A stretch of 64,000 bases of DNA, taken from contig CM059972.1 in assembly GCA_030490835.1 (NCBI GenBank), positions 51,875,563 through 51,939,562 on the forward strand. Reading direction: 5' to 3'. Below, in pieces: positions 59,792 through 64,000 of the stretch (position 1 is the first letter of the stretch; every line of letters begins with the position of its first letter). The translations under genes were made by a program, and so were the position numbers. Under the pieces are notes generated by a model that was not told the origin of the DNA, made no database searches, and saw only the letters and a list, made by a program, of their open reading frames with translations. This stretch comes from Annona cherimola (taxonomy: Eukaryota > Streptophyta > Magnoliopsida > Magnoliales > Annonaceae).

Positions 59792-61071
59792 TGTTAGTCC
59801 CGAGTTTATGACAAAACTAAAGAGGGGTTGAGTAAATTGGATTATTTTAAAAAATTTTAGTGGTTAAAGACTTAACCCCTTGAAAACTTTGTCCCCTTGA
59901 ACGAAAAACATAGAGAGTAATAGAGCAAACAAAATCACAAATAACATACACAAGAAACTATAGTGGTTTGGGATAACCCTCTCTACTCCACTCTTTCAAG
60001 AACACACCTTTGCGTCTTTGGTTCCATTATATCAACAGAGATATAATTAGATATCTTACTTTCTTCTAGAATGTAGATCTAAAGGGCCTTTTAGTTATAA
60101 CATAAGTAGACTGTGAATCTCACTCCAACTGTACACTATTTGTATTTATTTGGTCTTGGTCTCCAACATCTAGCTAAGTGAAAATATAACAAATCAAGTT
60201 AGAAAGATAGTCTACACGTTACAAATTGTGTAGAGAAAATTCATCACAGAAAAGAATTCTTGGAAGCTTGAGATTGATGATTTGTTGCAGCTCTTATAGT
60301 GAAAAATAGAGTTCTTCCTCTTTTAGCACTTAGTGCACACTTGAATGCTTGTTGGAGGGAAGATAAGGGATCAATGAATGCTTTTTCCAACCCTCATAAC
60401 TCCCCTTACCATGCTTTAAATAGAGGAGTTACTTTGAACTTTGGAGGACAGGTGGAGTGCATTAAATGCGCCAATATTTGAATTTTTCCGACTGTTACAA
60501 TATAGGTCATCGCTGGAGTCGACTACGAATGCGACTTCACCCAAGTAGCATACTGAAGTCGACTTGGGGTGGGACTTTAATCGGGGCATTTTTTCTTCTT
60601 AAATCCTCCTTTGAATATTGTGCTCCTCAAGTTCTAACTTGGTCGACTTAGTCCTTAACTTGACCTAAGTTGCATGTGGAGTCAACTTCAGGTGCGAAAT
60701 TGCATGTAACTTGTCTAATCAGTGGAAATGTCCAACCCTTAAGTCGACTTGACTTTGGAACTTCAACTAAGTTGCTCTTGACTTTGGAACTTCGACCAAG
60801 TTGCTAGTGAAGTCGACTTGGCTATGCGACTTCACTGCCAATTTGACACCTTGAATTTCATAAAATGTGTCTCTTTGGCTTCAATCTTCCAAGTCCTTGA
60901 CTCGAATCGACTTGGTCCTAGTCTTCATCCAAGTCGCTAGTGAAGTCGACTTGGCCGTGCAACTTCCCTATCCATTTGAAACTTTGAATTTCATTAAAAA
61001 TTCTTCTTTAGTCTTGATTAATCAAGTCTTGTAACTGAGTCGACTTGACCTTGAACTTCACCCAAGTCGCT
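59792..61071 (-). repeat. Degenerate SIRE-type copia LTR, truncated
   Basis: Begins TGTTAGTCCCGAGTT, the counterpart of 16231. Retains the same order of motifs (TTTAAATAG TATA-like box at 60416-60424, GTCGACTT clusters 60515-61070) with strong divergence, so it is the oldest copia LTR here. It ends at 61071, where LTR L8 begins. Confidence 0.82.
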
Positions 61072-62668
61072 TGTGGCGCCCCCAACCCAAGACGTCACAT
61101 CCTGAGCCTTACTCCATGATCTTATCGATTGGTAAATGTAAATCAGGATTGTTGTCCTGATCATGCGGCAGGTTCTTAATTGGATCTTGTTCAAAAAAAA
61201 TTTCGTTTAATTTCTTTTCTTTTGTCATTTCATTTCTCCACATTTCACTTCCTTCATATCATAAGCAACGATACATTTGTAAATCGTCGCACTTGGTATT
61301 TTAAAAATACCCTTTAGCTTCCCTTTCATTCATATTCCTATTCATGATCTTACAACCTGGCAGTTGTCATCAACTATACATATTATTCATAACATCTCAA
61401 CTTGCACTTCTACATTAAGGTCCTCTTGACCTAATCATGACATTTTCATTCCATCATACATACATTCAATCATCAGTTCTCATAGAACTTAGAACTTTAA
61501 GTAAGTTCACATACGTCAACTTAACACTTTAAGGCATACCATCTCATTCATCACGGCTAGTCATTTTAGCCCCACATGGATACCATCCCATACCTTTCCT
61601 TAGTTTCTCAAGTCCATGACCTCTTGAGCTTCCCTGCACCTGTCTAAGGTTTGAAAAAAATAAAATGTGAGTGATTACTTAGTAAGCAAGCATTTTATCT
61701 TTAGGGCAAGACTTTTCTTTAAAATATTTTCATAAACATCTTTAAAACCTTTTGAATGTCACGTCTGGGCTTTCAAAGGCAAAACATATATGTTGTACCC
61801 TTTTTAGGTAATCCTCTTTGGTCTTGTGTGAACATTTTTAATGTTCCAAGACATTTTACATAAAACCTTCTTTTTGTCCAAACCATTTTTCTCATAAATC
61901 CTTTTAGTTAGGGGACATTTTATGTCCCAAAACATCTTTAACATAAACTTTCTTTAGCAATGGATATTTATATGTCCTAAAATATTTTTTCACATAAATC
62001 CTTTTGGCAACGAACATTCATATGTCCTAAAATATTTTTCCACATAAGCCTTTCTTTGGCAATGGACATTTTTATGTCCAAAAATATTTTCTCATAAACC
62101 TTTTTTCATAATCCCCGTCTTGGGGTTTGTTTATAGCGAACAAGATATATAAAACATTTTCCATATAAACCCTTCTTCATAATCCCTATCTTGGGGCTTG
62201 TTTATAATAAACAAAACATATAACCTTTTTTGTAATCGTCATTTTGGGGCTTGTTTATAGTAAACAAGACATAAACTTTTTTCGTAATCCCCATTTTGGG
62301 GCATCTTTATAGAAAATAAAGTTAAAACACATAATCCTTTTTCATGAAAGCATTTGTATAAAAACATTTCATCTCATCCTTGATATTTACAGTTTTGTGT
62401 AAAGCGCCCTATTTTTAGGGTAATCATTTTGCATAGGCTCATAAAATCCCATTTAGGATAACTTTTCGTATAAATGCTTTTATGTCCCAATATTTGGGGT
62501 TTTCAAAAGCAAAACATATACAAATGCATTTCTCCCCATCCAGTAGTGACACTTAGCAAATGATCATTCTACCTTTTGGAAGAGAATCCTTAACAGCACG
62601 CTAGCCAGGCGACTGGTCCTTAATCCTTCTCCCATCTTAGGGAGGGCGCCGCTGGCCTCCTACCATCC
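61072..62668 (-). repeat. Tekay/Del-like LTR, U5 side, cut by Athila LTR (L8)
   Basis: Starts TGTGGCGCC. Conserved U5 end 61072-61172, hairpin 61668-61681, five dyad elements 61830-62079, a second tandem repeat of about 60 bp with a CTTGGGGCTTGTTTATA core (62105-62300), a GACACTTAG word at 62550, and the GC-rich block 62598-62660 where it is interrupted. The rest of the LTR is not in the window. Confidence 0.82.
61830..62079. repeat. Five dyad-symmetric elements in L8
   Basis: 61830-61846 (GAACAT/ATGTTC), 61913-61927 (GGACAT/ATGTCC), 61962-61977 (GGATAT/ATGTCC), 62012-62027 (GAACAT/ATGTCC), 62064-62079 (GGACAT/ATGTCC). The last four are spaced 49-52 bp. The first one has changed both arms in a matched way. 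Confidence 0.8.
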
Positions 62669-64000
62669 TGATAAAATGCGAGTTATCATGACCCATTTCA
62701 GACTTTCAGACTATTTTTACGTGTTAGTCCAAGAGATTAGGTTTAGTTTGCATCCATTTAGCTAAATTTTCACTCGCTTTGCATTTTAGGAGCATTATGT
62801 AGTTTTTATGCATTTTTAGTATAAATTAGGCATTTTTAGTTCATTTATTTAGTTTCATTCATTTTTGCAGGAAAGACATAAATTCACAGGCATGCGGGCG
62901 AGTCGAAGGCAGAACGGAGCAAAGTGAAGAAGCAGGTAGGCTGGCGCTCAGGCGCCACCCTACATGCCTTAGCCAAAAGATCCAACACCTCACACTGCAA
63001 GAAGCTCCCAATGAGTTGGCGCCCAGGCGCCAAGGCATCAAATTTCAGGACATTCCAAAAGGTTTCTAAGTTACATAGCACACAGAGAGTTGGCATTTAG
63101 GCACCAGATAGGGGCGCCTAGGCACCACTATGCATCCATACGCACGAATTTCTGTACATGTGTTGCGCAAGCTACCCGATATAAATAGAAATCTGGTGAT
63201 TTGTGAGGAAGAGAGAGAGGACGAGAGGGTCATGGATGCTGTGGAGAAAAGGGAGAAAACCAAAGCTTTAAGGAAGGAGAGAAGAGCAAGTGGAAATCCA
63301 AGCTATCATTGCAAATTCATTGAGTTTTGTCTCCTCTTCTCATCTATCTCTTCCTATTTCTTATTCTCCTTGCTTGGGATGATTGTAAACTTAATTTTAA
63401 TGAGAATTGAAGTCATGGTTATGGGCTGAACCTTCCTATGGTTGGAGATATGTAGGATTTGAACTCATAGCTTATGATATTTGGTTTTCTTATGCTTGAA
63501 TTGATAATATAGTGTGTTGTGACTTGTGTTACTTGAGATTATCCTTATATATCATGCTTAGTGCGTTTACAAGCTTTGCAACCTTGTGGATTGATCTAAT
63601 ATTCAAATTCATGCTTGGAAAAGTGGAATTTGAATAAGATCCATATATAAGGCACTGGTATTCTAGATCATGTTGTGTTAGATGTTAATATGGATAGGAA
63701 TATACCTATTAACCCTGTGTAATCTTGATTAGGTTATGTGGTTATCAACCTTATTTTAGTTGTCTGCATGGGAACATAGCAAATAACTAAAACTTGGTTA
63801 GGTTTGTATGTGTTGGAAGACATATATGAATATGAATGAACCTAGATTAGTAATCTCTGCACAACTAACTTAAATGGGACCAAATGACAAGCTATGATTC
63901 AATGAATTCATATTCCCACCTATCTTAATCATCTCAAGGCAATCTCAGCAATATCCACCCCACTTTGGTCATTTACCATTTTGCTTAGTTTAGTTTAATT
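62669..64000 (+). repeat. Third Athila LTR, cut by window end
   Basis: Begins TGATAAAATGCGAG, the counterpart of the LTR start at 27586 read on minus, and follows that LTR through the GGCGCC-rich stretch (62940-63125), TATA box TATAAATAG (63180-63188) and leader. By comparison with 36034-37440 it should end roughly 200 bp past the window. Left flank CATCC (62664-62668) is the candidate TSD. The ORF at 63130-63429 lies in the leader and is not supported. Confidence 0.85.
63180..63188 (+). promoter_or_regulatory. TATA box of the third Athila LTR
   Basis: TATAAATAG at the place of the TATATATA boxes in the other two LTRs of this family, just downstream of the GGCGCC palindrome cluster. Confidence 0.65.

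Noticed and set aside
61072..61172. tRNA-like or riboswitch-like fold in the conserved U5 end
   Set aside because: The GGATTGTTxxCCTGATCA region is conserved in six LTRs and partly self-complementary, but it does not form a cloverleaf and riboswitches of this kind are not expected here.
63130..63429. 99-residue ORF in the last LTR
   Set aside because: Starts in the leader just before the TATA box position, shows no family resemblance, and the equivalent part of the other LTRs is not open.

Overview
The window is angiosperm nuclear DNA that appears to consist almost entirely of nested LTR retrotransposons. The evidence is plant Athila-type Ty3/gypsy and SIRE/Maximus-type Ty1/copia polyproteins, tRNA-Asp and initiator-Met primer sites, TG...CA LTRs, target-site duplications (TSDs) and AT-rich noncoding DNA. 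I found no convincing host gene, rRNA, tRNA or CRISPR array. The species cannot be named from this sequence.

Layout. (1) 1-10717 is a young Athila-type element on the minus strand, cut by the window start, with a near-intact gag-pol broken by one in-frame TAA and about 1.2% LTR divergence. It sits in the leader of an older Tekay/Del-like element whose LTR remnants fill 10718-14627. (2) 14628-16230 is the start of another LTR of that group. (3) 16231-26841 is a composite of two decayed SIRE-type copia copies in opposite orientation, forming a 2.7-kb inverted repeat. (4) 26842-37440 is an old, non-autonomous Athila derivative: gag and protease remain, RT/RNase H/integrase are absent, and a 'putative plant transposon protein'-like reading frame lies in the 3' half. 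A 2.5-kb solo LTR (31451-33959) interrupts its protease. (5) 37441-50661 holds LTR fragments and a gag-only Tekay/Del-like element, itself split by a 5.8-kb solo LTR (42049-47832) with a perfect TSD. (6) 50662-58478 is a remnant of a third such element with a very long LTR, interrupted by a 1.6-kb solo LTR of another family (52170-53762, perfect TSD). (7) 58479-64000 holds truncated LTRs of four families, the last being an Athila LTR that runs off the end.

How the parts relate. The autonomous Athila element encodes gag, protease, RT, RNase H and integrase. The gag-only and gag-protease elements have lost polymerase functions and would need enzymes in trans. The most unusual signals are noncoding. 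The diverged Tekay/Del-like LTRs share an ordered series of modules: TATA box, strong splice donor, decamer array, splice-flanked mini-exon, GC-rich block, dyad repeats, a short hairpin with one compensatory change, and a conserved U5 end. Two elements carry tandemly iterated primer-site units. Both Athila elements share hairpin-like repeats and a 46-nt conserved block after their coding regions.
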